Shown here one piece after another: positions 1 to 9,734 of a stretch of DNA of 64,000 bases (positions within the stretch are counted from its first letter, which is position 1; each line of letters begins with the position of its first letter). The notes under the pieces were generated by a model. That model had not been told where the DNA came from. It worked only from the letters and a program-made list of their open reading frames with translations, and ran no database searches. Position numbers and translations under genes: made by a program. The DNA is from Trichosphaerium sp. ATCC 40318 (Eukaryota; Discosea; Flabellinia; Trichosidae), in the NCBI GenBank assembly GCA_038496445.1, contig JALMLS010000516.1:62001-126000 (forward strand), written 5' to 3'.

Positions 1-855
1 TCAGTAACATTCTTCAAAGCGCTCATCTCGACAACTCTAGCTCCTTTAAAAGCCATCATACATCTATCAGTTAACTTTGTATTGCATCCAAAATAAATAA
101 CACTCGCTCCACCAAGAGGTATCAAATCATCATCTGAGAATCTATTTGAGCCTGTAATGAACTCATCTACTCCAGCCAACTGTTTATAAGCAGAAATTGG
201 TCCCTTTAGCTGAGGTAAGGCTAATTTCTTTGCGCCCTTTAAATACTGTAGTATTGTAGTTGAAAGACCGTAACACCTTAGTATAAGGCTCTCAATACAC
301 TTTAAGTAAGAGATACCTTTATCTGTAATCTTATAACTTGATACGCTCAAACACTTGACACGTGGAATATGCTTCAACCCTTCATCTGAGATATATTTGC
401 AACGCATCAGGTTAATTGTATGTACGTTTGATAAGTGACATAGATGGTCATTTGTCACTGATGTACCACTCAAGTCAATAGTATGTAGATTAGACATAAG
501 GCGAAAAGAGCCACTTGAAGGTATGGAGTAACATGCAAAGTTTAAGGACTTTGCTTTCGCTAATATTTTTGCAGCATCTTCTCCATAGCAGCTATAAAGT
601 TCAATCTCTACTTTGAAATGTGCGTTTTTAAGTGTCTTGAAATACTTCTCTATGCAATCTATTTGTGAAAGGCTGGTTATTGACGCTGTTGCGTATCCCA
701 TAGAGTTACGCATAAAGTTTGTCATTTTCCAACACGTTTTAGTTAATAAACCCCATTCATAGCGTTGAAGGAACGTAAGAATATGTTCTAGAATATCGGG
801 GAAGAGGTTGATCAAGTTTTGATTGTCATTTGCTTCATTTTGATCTGACGCGTCT
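1..855 (-). CDS. F-box/leucine-rich repeat protein, partial (3' end outside window)
   Basis: Open on the minus strand from an apparent splice acceptor at about 856 (ACTTATAG, with CTAAC 11 nt upstream) to the left edge. An F-box lies at the start (LFPDILEHILTFLQRYEWG), followed by LRRs of the form NLHTIDLSGTSVTNDHL, VHTINLMRCKYISDEGL and ITDKGISYL. F-box/LRR proteins usually join a Skp1-cullin ligase and bind substrate with the LRRs; that role is inferred from family. The first exon is not resolved: a TAG in frame just upstream means the coding start is in an earlier exon, possibly the ATG at 1079 on the minus strand (MAELSSNQTN). Related to the genes at 2599-3459 and 44362-45151. Confidence 0.75.
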
Positions 856-1190
856 CTATAAGTGCGTTAGTGGCGTATGGGAGCAATAAAAGATGCTGGC
901 GAAGGTAAGTAAGCGAACCAGAACAAACACAAGTAATGTTGCTAAAATTAGCAGCTGGCAGCATAATACGCAACAAGGAGCGTTAAATAAGATACAAAGC
1001 GGTATGCGGTCGACGGTAAAGGTCTTTTTCGCAAAAAATCTCCGTGCCTGTTAGTTTGGTTGCTTGATAGCTCCGCCATTCTGGAAAGCAATAAAATTGG
1101 GATTAGAAGTACACACGTCTCGCTAATGCCTTCTTGCGATTTTACAGCACTCCAAAAACGCGTTGAAAAGTCAACGTCGGTCACCACGAG
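856..1190. other. intergenic or first-intron segment
   Basis: This stretch holds the upstream intron of the partial F-box/LRR gene and perhaps its first exon on the minus strand (ATG at 1079). On the plus strand a possible exon ends in CACGAG just before a GTAAG donor at 1191. No other gene is supported. Confidence 0.3.
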
Positions 1191-1191
1191 G

Positions 1192-1208
1192 TAAGAAAAC
1201 ACGTGCCT
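1192..1208. repeat. target-site duplication, left copy
   Basis: The 17-bp sequence TAAGAAAACACGTGCCT is repeated exactly at 1915-1931 and flanks the retroelement fragment. The shared first T at the right end could also belong to the poly-T run. Confidence 0.85.
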
Positions 1209-1804
1209 GCGAGAACATAAAGTCTAAGATAGATATCAAATACCACACAAATAGAATAATACAAGAATTTCTAGGTAAAAATAAAGATACAAAAGATCCT
1301 ATAACATTATACAACGAACATGCAGGTGGAAACAACTTATTTTGCAAATCTAAGTGGCCAACCAAGAATAAAACTAATCCAACATACGACCAAATAGAAC
1401 TTGCGAAACTCGGTAGCTCCATTACAATTAAAACAAAAGATTACAATATCAAACCTTGGTACTTAACCAAAAACAATTCCAACCCCACAAACTTCAGAGG
1501 CTCACAAGGATATGTCACAAAAGAATTCATAAGCGAACTTAAAGAGAAAACTGGTACAAACAAAACTAATTTAATCAACACCCTAGCTAAACGACTGAAC
1601 CACATGTACATCACTTATCTATATAACAAATACCGTACTAGATGCCTAGAAACCCACACCTTAAAAAAATCAAAAGGTCAACATGTACCGATGCACTACG
1701 TAAGATGGCAAGCCAAAGTCATACGCATGCGTCAATTCCTACCAATCACAAATGCAATACCTCTTTTTCCCAACACAACTAATACTAATACGGTAATCAC
1801 ATAG
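1209..1804 (+). pseudogene. C-terminal fragment of retroelement ORF
   Basis: About 197 codons remain, read in frame from the truncated left junction to the stop. The peptide is rich in Lys, Asn and Thr; a C-terminal stretch (LYNKYRTRCLETHTLKKSKG, then HYVRWQAKVIRMRQFLP) has the basic, helical look of the tail of a retroelement polymerase polyprotein, but no reverse-transcriptase core motif is present in what is left. The only Met codons are late in the frame, so it is not expected to be expressed alone. Function is inferred from the surrounding element, not from recognised domains. Confidence 0.55.
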
Positions 1805-1815
1805 CATTTGTTATA

Positions 1816-1872
1816 ACAGCCAACCCAAACGCTTCGGCGTAGCCCTTTGGAGGCTAGAGGTGGGTTGGCTGT
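1816..1872 (+). other. structured 3' UTR of the retroelement (12-bp stem enclosing two hairpins)
   Basis: ACAGCCAACCCA (1816-1827) pairs perfectly with TGGGTTGGCTGT (1861-1872). Inside are a 4-bp stem with a UUCG tetraloop (ACGC-TTCG-GCGT, 1829-1840) and a second hairpin (AGCC/GGCT, 1841-1855). This makes a three-way junction 18 nt before the poly-T. Such 3' structures are known in several LINE families as the site recognised by the reverse transcriptase; that role here is inferred. Confidence 0.8.
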
Positions 1873-1914
1873 ATAAAGATCGTTATTGACTTTTTTTTTT
1901 TTTTTTTTTTTTTT

Positions 1915-1931
1915 TAAGAAAACACGTGCCT
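1915..1931. repeat. target-site duplication, right copy
   Basis: Exact match to 1192-1208, directly after the poly-T run. Confidence 0.85.
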
Positions 1932-2133
1932 TCTTAGGGTGCTTTATAATCATTAATTGCAGACCTTTACTATGTGACATTTTAGCAGCAAGTTAAAATG
2001 GATTGTTGTAAACCTTTCTGCCTACTGCTATGCTTCCAGCAGAGCTACAGTTAGACGTTATAGATATATATTTTGAAGATTAAAACAATCTTGCCACTCT
2101 TATAAAATATGTGGTAACTGCAACAAGGTTTTA

Positions 2134-2440
2134 TTGCAAGATAAAAGAACATGGCATTATGTAATTGGCAATGCACATGGTGAATACAAGCGTTGGAGCG
2201 ACAATGGTCAAGTGTTAGAACATTGTACATATGTCTATGGTGCCTACAAGAAGAATGGAAAGTTTGGTACAAGGATGTTTTTTTTAGAGTAGAAGTGGTG
2301 AGCTGTACAAGTGTGCAACTATTAAATGGATAGCTTGAAGGAAAGTACGAGATGTGGTATCTCAATGGTCAAAACAAGCCGTTGAAATTATGGAAATGGC
2401 AAAGTAGAAGGAACAGCAAGAGATAATATCCCGAAGGTAT
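2134..2440 (+). pseudogene. decayed MORN-like (YwqK-type) repeat gene
   Basis: Fragments typical of the repeat can be read on the plus strand: GEYKRWSDNGQVLEHC near 2180 and EGKYEMWYLNGQN near 2340, separated by frameshifts and stops. They match the repeat in the intact gene at 30750-31863 (GEYKEWYSNGNLKQHC). No intact start or full frame remains, so this is a relic copy. The truncated retroelement lies just upstream and sits in what looks like a former intron on the same strand. Confidence 0.65.
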
Positions 2441-2598
2441 TTAATTCAGTTTCTTTACACTACTTGTGTAACAAAGTAGAAGGTATACTTTTTCTAAGGC
2501 TGAGGTGGAGCCCCAAAGTACTGCAAACACTTCACCTCATTTCGCAGCAGAAATAGATAGCTTATTGTTGATATTACTTGGTATAGTTAAACTTGAAG

Positions 2599-3459
2599 TC
2601 AAGCGTTGCTACCACCATTGCGTTTGGTGTACTTTAACCCTAATTCTTGAAGCGCTCCTATTGTAATCTGGGAATACAACCTAATGTCAATGTGTTTAAG
2701 AGACAACATATGCTTCAAGCAATCATCTGTAACGTTATAACAATCCCAAAGTTTCAAGTATTCCAGGTTAACCAAGTTCTTTAAACCATAGTCTGTTACA
2801 CTGTCAACACCTAAACGCAGTCTTTTGACATTTACAAGTGACCTTATTCCATCATCTGTGATTGCTTCGCCATGAAAAATTAAAACTGTGTTTACATTTG
2901 CAAGATGCTTTAGCCATGAGTCAGTTACTGCTTTACCACCTATTGAAATTTTATGTACATCTTTCAATTGCTTGATTCCTTCAGCAGTAATTTTCCTACA
3001 GCCGTAAATGTCAATTGTGTGAACGTCTTTGAGAGCCGCTAATGAGACATCTGTTATATTTGTGAGTTGCAAGTTAACAGTATGTAGTCCTCCACATGCT
3101 AGTGCATCAATACCATCAAGTGTAACAAATGAATGGTCCAAATAAATGGTATGAACACCAACAAGGTATTTAAGGTCATTGGTAGATGGACGCTTTCCAA
3201 TACATTCAATTCTAGTATTTATAAGCAATGGAGAACCTGTTAGAACTTTGAACTCTTTATTGTGTTTAATTTTAATGTTATCAAAGCCAATATTCCTCCG
3301 AATGATGTTATTAAACAGGTGACAAACTGTAGTTGTCTTAATACGCTGGTTTCTCTTTAAATTAACAAGTACACACGTTATTATCTCTGGAGGCAAGTCA
3401 TACACATATCTTATAGGTTGTACCCGAGTTTGTGATGTATCACTGCAGCCTTGATCCAT
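2599..3459 (-). CDS. F-box/leucine-rich repeat protein
   Basis: Single exon, 286 aa from the ATG at 3459 (MDQGCSDTSQ). The frame is open further upstream but has no other ATG before the F-box. The F-box is near residues 20-60 (YDLPPEIITCVLVNL). LRRs follow with the pattern VHTIYLDHSFVTLDGIDAL, VHTIDIYGCRKITAEGI and LEYLKLWDCYNVTDDCL. It ends in a short basic tail (KYTKRNGGSNA). The VHTIxL wording of the repeats is shared with the two other F-box/LRR genes here, so the three are recent relatives. Expected role is substrate choice for an SCF ubiquitin ligase, from family knowledge. It lies back to back with the surface protein starting at 3647, 187 bp away. Confidence 0.85.
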   Translation of the reverse strand: MDQGCSDTSQTRVQPIRYVYDLPPEIITCVLVNLKRNQRIKTTTVCHLFNNIIRRNIGFDNIKIKHNKEFKVLTGSPLLINTRIECIGKRPSTNDLKYLVGVHTIYLDHSFVTLDGIDALACGGLHTVNLQLTNITDVSLAALKDVHTIDIYGCRKITAEGIKQLKDVHKISIGGKAVTDSWLKHLANVNTVLIFHGEAITDDGIRSLVNVKRLRLGVDSVTDYGLKNLVNLEYLKLWDCYNVTDDCLKHMLSLKHIDIRLYSQITIGALQELGLKYTKRNGGSNA

Positions 3460-3646
3460 TTGTAGAGCGAATATGTCCGAATAAAGTTGGTATATTACGC
3501 ACGTGATATTTTTTCGGTAGTTTTTTAGTGTTACTTTTACTGACCGTACTACGGATTGATGTCTTGGCGTGTACGTGACGCAAACGTTACAGCTGTAATC
3601 AAATAAAAAACATGTATGTCGAAGTAACAAACGTTTAGTCCTTATA

Positions 3647-5701
3647 ATGTCATTGGCTGTGCGCTTTATCGCTCTAATTGTTATTTTCGCTTGTTGTGAC
3701 AGTATTGGAGGGCTTCTGACTTCTTATTCTAAATGTGACTACTTTATAGCTCCAGATGGAAGCAATTCTGTGCGTTGGCTTCACCATATAGTTCTATCAC
3801 GTGAAAATATAAGTACTAACGTTTTTTTCGTTTAGAATGGTAATGGATCTCAAGTAGCTCCGTACAAGAGTTTGCAAGCTGTCTCGGAAGCAACTGGCGA
3901 TAACCGATGCCAGAATACGTCGAATTGTACACTATGCTTCAAAGGTAAACAACCGGTTGAGTGTTTAACTTGGAACGACGTAAACAACTGTAGGTGGTAC
4001 GTACGATTGCTCTCCGAGCGTTGCAAAATGGAATACTACTCAAAGAGGTGTTCTAAATATACAACACTTCGACTGGGATAATGTCAAAAGATCTAGGCCA
4101 ACCTGTCTGATTGATTATTTGTTTGTGAGCAAAAGTCTCCTTACTTTTGTTTTGCATAACTCTTTGTTTTAGCATTTGAAAGGCAATCCAAAAGTCACAG
4201 CATACATCGACCATTTTTATGCGAGCATTGCTCTCACGGACGGAGACTTTTTCATCTCTAATTCTGAGTTTCATCAACGCAAGCAACGTACGTAGTCCAT
4301 CCAATCTATGAAATGAAATGTATTGCGGATGTTATGAATCAATTTTTAAACTCCAATTTAAGTCAATGTAAACTATTCAATTAGTTTTACCTTGCGGAAG
4401 TTAATTGTTTGTTTTTTAGTTGATGTTACACACACTACAACAACAAGTGTTACACTTACTTCATGCATATTTGATCAAATAGCCTTGAACCTAGACCTCA
4501 TAGATTCATTTACAATGGATAAATGTAAATGGACGTTTCCTAACGGACTCATAAATGGTACAAAGTTTACCATATATCAAGTTTTGTTCTTATTTTTTTC
4601 CAATAGCGAAAGTAGTTAGATTATCCAACAACGTCTTTGATTTCCAGAATGGTGCTCAATCAATTGTTGAAGTAGGTAACTATGTTAAAACACTTGAATT
4701 TCTGGGCAATAAAATTAGCGATTGTGGGCGAGAAACAGTACAAATACCTCTTTGCTTTAAACAGTTTTGTTTACTCACTTTCTGTAAAAAACTAGCCTTG
4801 CTTGAAAGTTGTATCAAAACACAGACCATCAATATCAATGAAATTAGACAATAATATATTTGGTGGCGTTGGTCCGTTCATATGGCCTCGATGGGATAAC
4901 GGAATAGTTGTTACATTAAACATCACTTCAAACAACTTTGGAGTTTCAGTTACGTTTTGTTTTTGGTTCCTTTCTCTTGCAGCTTGTTTATTATTCTTAG
5001 AGTCTTCCATCTGTGTATTTAGATAATGCATTCCAGTACCCTAAACACTTACACATTGAAAATAATACCATCACAGAAATACGTTAGTTAAGTTTTTTGT
5101 TCCATGTGCTAACTTATTGTAGCAAAATGTGAAATAGGAGAGTTTTCTTACAAGCATATTTTATTGTGCTTATGGTGCAACGAGGGTACTTTCTCAAACT
5201 CCACTACACTTTCAGAATGCTATAAATGCCCAAATGGGACTGTTAGCAAATATAAAAGGAGCACAAGCTGTACTACATGCCCAGCAGGAACATATGCAAA
5301 GTACATACAAAACACTTTCTTATCAATAACCTTCAATTTTAGTAGTGCTAACACAAACTGTAACCCTTGCCTGGAGTCTTTCTTCTCTCTTCCAGGGTCA
5401 TCAAAGTGTACAGAATGTAGTGAAGGATTTAAATCAAGCACAAACAAAGATAGATGTATAAAGGCACGTGCTACTATAAAAATAGATAAGAGGACTTATC
5501 ACGTATTTAGATACAGGATTATACTTGGGTTATTGGTGTAGTAGTGCTTGGATTAGCAGGTTAGTATTTATTTTAATGAGGCCTATAACAAATATTTAAT
5601 CTTTTATAAAAGGCGTTGGGATGCTTGTTGTTGTTTTAATAGTGTGGCGGAATCGAAAGCAATCTATACGTGTTTATAGTAGTATAAATGACGATTTGTA
5701 A
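3647..5701 (+). CDS. type I membrane protein: beta-helix-like ectodomain plus Cys-rich GCC2/GCC3-like repeats
   Basis: Multi-exon. Exon 1 (3647-3769) encodes a signal peptide (VRFIALIVIFACC) and the start of a DUF1565/pectin-lyase-like beta-helix (YFIAPDGSNS, then GNGSQVAPYKSLQAV after a 66-nt intron with a TACTAAC branch site). Later exons give GGTYDCS, short beta-helix rungs (VVRLSNNVFDFQNGAQSIVE) and N-glycosylation sites. Near 5164-5460 come ephrin-like Cys repeats (CNEGTFSNSTTLSECYKCPNG, CTTCPAGTYA). The last exons encode one membrane helix (WVIGVVVLGLAGVGMLVVVL) and a short basic tail ending at the stop at 5699-5701. The exon before the helix joins in frame only through a GC-AG intron (5464-5510). 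Likely a cell-surface recognition or adhesion protein; ligand unknown. Confidence 0.75.
5464..5510 (+). other. probable GC-AG intron
   Basis: No GT donor in the correct phase can link the Cys-rich exon to the membrane-helix exon. AAG|GCACGT to ATTTAG gives a phase-0 intron of 47 nt that restores the frame. The donor differs from the local GTACGT consensus by one base. Confidence 0.6.
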
Positions 5702-5885
5702 ATACAACTAATTCTTTAGTACTTCATTAAGAACAGTTTTCCTTCCTAGTTAATAGGTTATTTCGCAAAAAGGTATTCAGCTCTTTCACACTTGTTGGCT
5801 TTAAACTGAAATCTCAATTGTGAGGTATGAGAATTGAGCAAACTTTCTTCGTAGTGAAATATTAAAAAGATAGGTGAAGTCCAGT

Positions 5886-6365
5886 TTATTCGTATTTAAT
5901 GAGCAGTGCAGATAGAATTGCTTGTTTTCCATTTACAGCCGACTTTTCTACATACTTCTCAATCTGATATCCTTCATTAAGCAATTGTTGAAGTTTTGTT
6001 TGCGCAGCGAAAACATCGTTAATAGTGCTAACAGAAATCTTTTTCTTGCGAAAGATGATATTGAGTATGGTGGCATCTAAACAAAAAAAGGAAAATTCAT
6101 CAGCTAGTTTGTTCTTCAAAGCACTATTATTCTCTTCATAAGATAAGTGTATCGTCCTTGTGCGTAAGAAAGCAAGTATATACTTGAATAAATCGCCATC
6201 ACGATCAATAAAATACTTTTTCTTTAATTTGAAGTTTCCGCTCAATAATCCTGTAAAATAGTTTCGCTCGCCATTAGATGTTAAAGTGGCTTTTGTTGTT
6301 TTGTAAACGACACCACCGACGTTTAGGGTAATACAACATGTATCTGTTTCATTAGCGTCTGCCAT
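5886..6365 (-). CDS. KCTD-type BTB/T1 domain protein
   Basis: Single exon, 159 aa. Residues about 10-105 form a BTB_2/K-channel tetramerisation fold: ITLNVGGVVYKTTKATL, then YFTGLLSG, YFIDRDGDLFKYILAFLRT, and a following helix region. The C-terminal 50 residues are helical (KLQQLLNEGYQIEKYVEK). There are no membrane helices, so it is not a channel. KCTD proteins form homo-oligomers and many act as adaptors for cullin-3 ligases; that role here is inferred. Length and simple layout match small KCTD members. It fits the surrounding concentration of ubiquitin-adaptor genes. It lies tail to tail with the surface protein ending at 5701. Confidence 0.85.
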   Translation of the reverse strand: MADANETDTCCITLNVGGVVYKTTKATLTSNGERNYFTGLLSGNFKLKKKYFIDRDGDLFKYILAFLRTRTIHLSYEENNSALKNKLADEFSFFCLDATILNIIFRKKKISVSTINDVFAAQTKLQQLLNEGYQIEKYVEKSAVNGKQAILSALLIKYE

Positions 6366-6613
6366 ATTAATTTTGAGACCTTGCCACTACCGCGGTGTTC
6401 ACTGGTTAAAATGACTGTCGGTGACCAACAACTTCAGTTAAATTCTGTTGCTGTGCACCATGCAAAACAAGACATCTACCGCTTATATAAATAGTCTCAG
6501 TCTTTAATATCCTAGCTAACGGTAGTTGCTAAAGACGTATGAACATTACATAGTCAAGCGGAGTCTTTTTTTAAAAAAGTTCGACATTCTCGATTATCAC
6601 GTGATTACGAAGC

Positions 6614-7555
6614 ATGTTTTCTGTCAGTAGTTTGACATTTATTGTTATCATTTCATGTACAGCCTCACTAGCATTAAAAGGTAAGATTTTTTATTAAGAA
6701 CACGACAGCGCGTTTTCTAAAGAGTATAGATTGCGCTATGACATCTTTTGAAGATGATTTTAGTGCTTTCAACGCTGAACGATGGCAAAACTCCTCACTA
6801 AGCGGTATCGGACACGAATGCACCATGATGCTACCAGAAAACCTTGAATTCAACTCAGCGCTGCCGAATAATAGCGGTCACGGCTTAAAGGCGAAGTTAA
6901 CGCAAGAGCCATGCAAATCAGACCCGAGCACATGTTGTACAGGCGTACGACTTGTTTTCTTTTTAAAGTGTGCTGCCTTTTCTTACGAATCTTCAAGTCT
7001 CATTGTACTTGTTGGAGTGGTTCACATATGTCGTCATCCTGTACAGCACTGTACGGTACCCTTTCGATAAACATGCGTGTAAATATTCCAGCGTCAGCGG
7101 GGGGCGTATTCTATCTTGCTTTCTACACAGACACCCCGATTCACAACGAAGTAACCCTTGGTTTTTATCAAAAAGAAGATAAAACGGAGCACGTGTCAAC
7201 GAAGAGTTTTTCGTTTTCTCTGTTCAATGATAGACATTAATGATACTTTCTTAGATACCACAATGCAGTATTCTGGGGCTCAGAATCGAGGATTATTAGT
7301 CACAGTTTAGCTGTTGATTTTTTTAAGGACTATCACGAGTACAGCTTTGATTGGAAAGAGAAGGAGATAAACTTTATGCTTGATGATAAAATAGTATTCA
7401 CAGCTTCAGCTGCAACGAATATTACTGTTCCATCTCATCCAAGTGAAATCCGTTTTATTTTCAGAACAGAAACACATTCAAACTGTTCTGATGGTTGTAA
7501 TACCGCTCCTACAGCGTATGTTGATGTCAAAAATGTCAAATACTCGTCGCTTTAA
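6614..7555 (+). CDS. secreted GH16-like (concanavalin A-fold) protein with lost catalytic motif
   Basis: Four exons. Exon 1 from 6614 encodes a signal peptide (MFSVSSLTFIVIISCTASLA); introns follow at about 6681-6729, 6941-6993 and 7191-7254. The mature part begins with CAMTSFEDDFSAFNAERW, typical of GH16 starts, and the last exon has YHEYSFDWKEKEINFMLDD, matching the conserved strand after the active site. The position of the GH16 catalytic triad ExDxE reads NEVTLGFYQ, so the Asp and second Glu are replaced by Thr and Gly. It may bind rather than cleave a beta-glucan or galactan; this is inference. Several Cys pairs suggest an extracellular disulfide-bonded protein. It is head to head with the KCTD gene. 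Confidence 0.75.
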
Positions 7556-7934
7556 ATCTAAAATTTGTATCAAGCGCACTAATAAACAAAAACAAGTTTG
7601 ATTCCATAAGGTCATACAGCAACTTTATTTGATTTGGTCATTCGTGCATTATCATTTCTTAGTAACTGTCTTCACCGTAAAGCTAAGTTTTCATGTCACG
7701 CGCTTTCTAGGAACCAATAGATCACGTGAATTATCTGAATGTTGACATTTCAATTGTGCAACACAACATTGGCTTAGGAAGTAGTAGATACATGGCAATC
7801 ATGTTGTCAAACTGCTCAGTAGTCTCGTAGCCGAAGTCTAACCCAATGAAAATTCAACAGTTAGTTAAGTACGTTTAGCACTTCCTTGACATTAAATAAA
7901 TCAGCAACAAACAAGCGTAGCACCATTTGTTACA

Positions 7935-9734
7935 ATGCATACAATTCTATTGATTATGATGATCGTAACTTTCTGGCAGATTTCAACAGTGCTAGCGCTA
8001 ACAAGATTACCATCGAAGATTTCTAGGAACAGAACACTTGTACTTGAACAAAGTCCTTACTTCATTGGTCAACAAGTCGTTGTTAGAAACGCAACAATTT
8101 CAGTAATGCCTGGTGTTGTAATTAACGCTGAAGCTGAATATGCAAGCATTTTTTCTTTCCAATACAACTCAGCGCTGGTTTTGGTTGGAAACGTATCACA
8201 CCCAATAGTATTCTCGTGCACTGGTGGGTGTTACATCTCTTTCGAATATTCTTGGATAAAATCACCAACCTGGAAGCACGTGATATTTAAACACTTCGTA
8301 ATCTCCAAACCACCGAACATTGAAAGATGTCATTTCGAACATGCTGCACTATCCGGCTGCGCTGGTGAGTGTCATTACAACAACATCACTGCAAATGTAT
8401 CATCCATACAAACAGTATCAAATGATAATTACACGTCTGTTCGGGTTACAAACTCTCGTTTGGAAAACTTAAACATGCGAAATTGGGGATCCTTTGAACA
8501 AGACAAACAACTTATTGTTTCTGACTCTATTGTGTCTTGTATTCGATGTTCTTCTGTGATATTCCTCAACTCCAAGGTAGACGTAGATGAGTATATCAGT
8601 GTATATGGAGCCGTAAATACAACGTTTGAAGGTCCTGGAGAGGGAAAAATAATGGCTAGATACCCCGTTGAATATACAAAATGGAATTTGAACAAAACAA
8701 TATGGGTTACTGCTAACAAACATGGTATCAACGACAATTACATAAAATCAAACAAAGACATTATATTTCGAATGTTCTATTCCAACACCTTTCCCATCAC
8801 AAGGAACAGATTCTACGCCCCTGGTATATTCGCCAAAGCTGGGAACCTCTCCTATAACCTGTTGCATGGAGAAGAATATATCACTTTCAGCACAGACTCA
8901 TTCTACAACCGGTTTATTACACCAACTCTGTATTGTTTTTATATATTTGAAGCATCAAGACAACCACGAGAAATAAGGTTCAACGATATCTCTAATGTGA
9001 CAACTCTTGCTCTTAGGAGCATACGCATGTCTATTGACTTTACAAATAATTACGTGGGTGCAGAAAGCGTTGAGAATATTTCCATAATATTTCAAGGCAC
9101 AAACCGCACGGCGTTTGATCCAGTACTGCTATCTCCTCCATTGGATATACCACATCCTATCGCCGTCCCTCTTCAACCATCTACAACGTTACCACCAACA
9201 ATATTGCCAACAACACTACCTCCAATAACGTTAGCTCCTACCACTTCTTCACCTACAGCGCTTCCAACAACACTACCTCCAACAACATTACCTCCAACCA
9301 AAGCACCAACTCATAATCCTACACTGCCAATACTAACGACATCGCCAACAACAAATACTCCCTCAACAAAGGCACCGACCTCAGCTCCTACAGGGACTCC
9401 TGTAGACGAAACACCAGCACCAACTACACTAGGTACTGTAATATATTTAGTTTCTTGTACTAACAATGCACAAGTTCCAACTGAAGAACCTACCAATACA
9501 GAACCTATTGCACCAGAAGGAGTAAATGAACCAATTGATGACGCTCCTGTTCAGGCATCAAATGCAAACTTGAAATTAAGCAAAGGAAAAATAATTGCTG
9601 CTATCATTATTCCACTTTGTGTTTGTGCTCTACTTTTTATTATTCTCATAATTTTCTGGATGAAAAAAAGAAACGAGGATCCAAGCAGAAATACAGACTA
9701 CTGGATAGATTTAACCGATACTGTATCAATATAG
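7935..9734 (+). CDS. type I surface protein: beta-helix-like ectodomain, PT-rich stalk, single membrane helix
   Basis: Signal peptide at residues 1-22 (ILLIMMIVTFWQISTVLA). Residues about 25-400 are rich in Asn/Val/Ser strands and N-glycosylation sites and look like a solenoid of beta-helix type (QQVVVRNATISVMPGVVINA). Residues about 410-530 are a mucin-like stalk (TLPPTTLPPTKAPTHNPT). A membrane helix (IIAAIIIPLCVCALLFIIL) and a short acidic tail follow. The frame is open throughout (599 codons), but 9433-9474 is a probable 42-nt intron (GT donor, TACTAAC, CAAG end) whose removal keeps frame and drops an odd hydrophobic insert in the stalk. Similar in plan to the protein at 3647-5701. Likely cell-surface recognition or adhesion. 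Confidence 0.8.
   Translation: MHTILLIMMIVTFWQISTVLALTRLPSKISRNRTLVLEQSPYFIGQQVVVRNATISVMPGVVINAEAEYASIFSFQYNSALVLVGNVSHPIVFSCTGGCYISFEYSWIKSPTWKHVIFKHFVISKPPNIERCHFEHAALSGCAGECHYNNITANVSSIQTVSNDNYTSVRVTNSRLENLNMRNWGSFEQDKQLIVSDSIVSCIRCSSVIFLNSKVDVDEYISVYGAVNTTFEGPGEGKIMARYPVEYTKWNLNKTIWVTANKHGINDNYIKSNKDIIFRMFYSNTFPITRNRFYAPGIFAKAGNLSYNLLHGEEYITFSTDSFYNRFITPTLYCFYIFEASRQPREIRFNDISNVTTLALRSIRMSIDFTNNYVGAESVENISIIFQGTNRTAFDPVLLSPPLDIPHPIAVPLQPSTTLPPTILPTTLPPITLAPTTSSPTALPTTLPPTTLPPTKAPTHNPTLPILTTSPTTNTPSTKAPTSAPTGTPVDETPAPTTLGTVIYLVSCTNNAQVPTEEPTNTEPIAPEGVNEPIDDAPVQASNANLKLSKGKIIAAIIIPLCVCALLFIILIIFWMKKRNEDPSRNTDYWIDLTDTVSI

Larger units (their letters stand above)
1209..1915 (+). mobile_element. 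5'-truncated non-LTR retroelement (LINE-like) with poly-T 3' end
   Basis: The segment between the 17-bp direct repeats contains an open frame that enters from the left junction without any early ATG and stops at 1803, a short 3' UTR with a strong folded structure (1816-1872), and 25 consecutive T (1891-1915). A truncated 5' end, a tail and flanking target-site duplications are the marks of target-primed reverse transcription. The tail reads poly-T on the same strand as the frame; the usual poly-A would require the opposite orientation, but then the tail would sit at the 5' end. Codon use (Lys, Asn, Thr rich) differs from neighbours. The element family is not identified. Confidence 0.75.

Noticed and set aside
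948-1202. Minus-strand frame beginning with GTG at 1202
   Set aside because: Non-ATG start and crosses the target-site duplication; only the internal ATG at 1079 is a possible first exon.
8429-8737. Antisense frame of 102 codons in the stalk-protein gene
   Set aside because: Shadow of a well-supported coding exon with no splice or start support.
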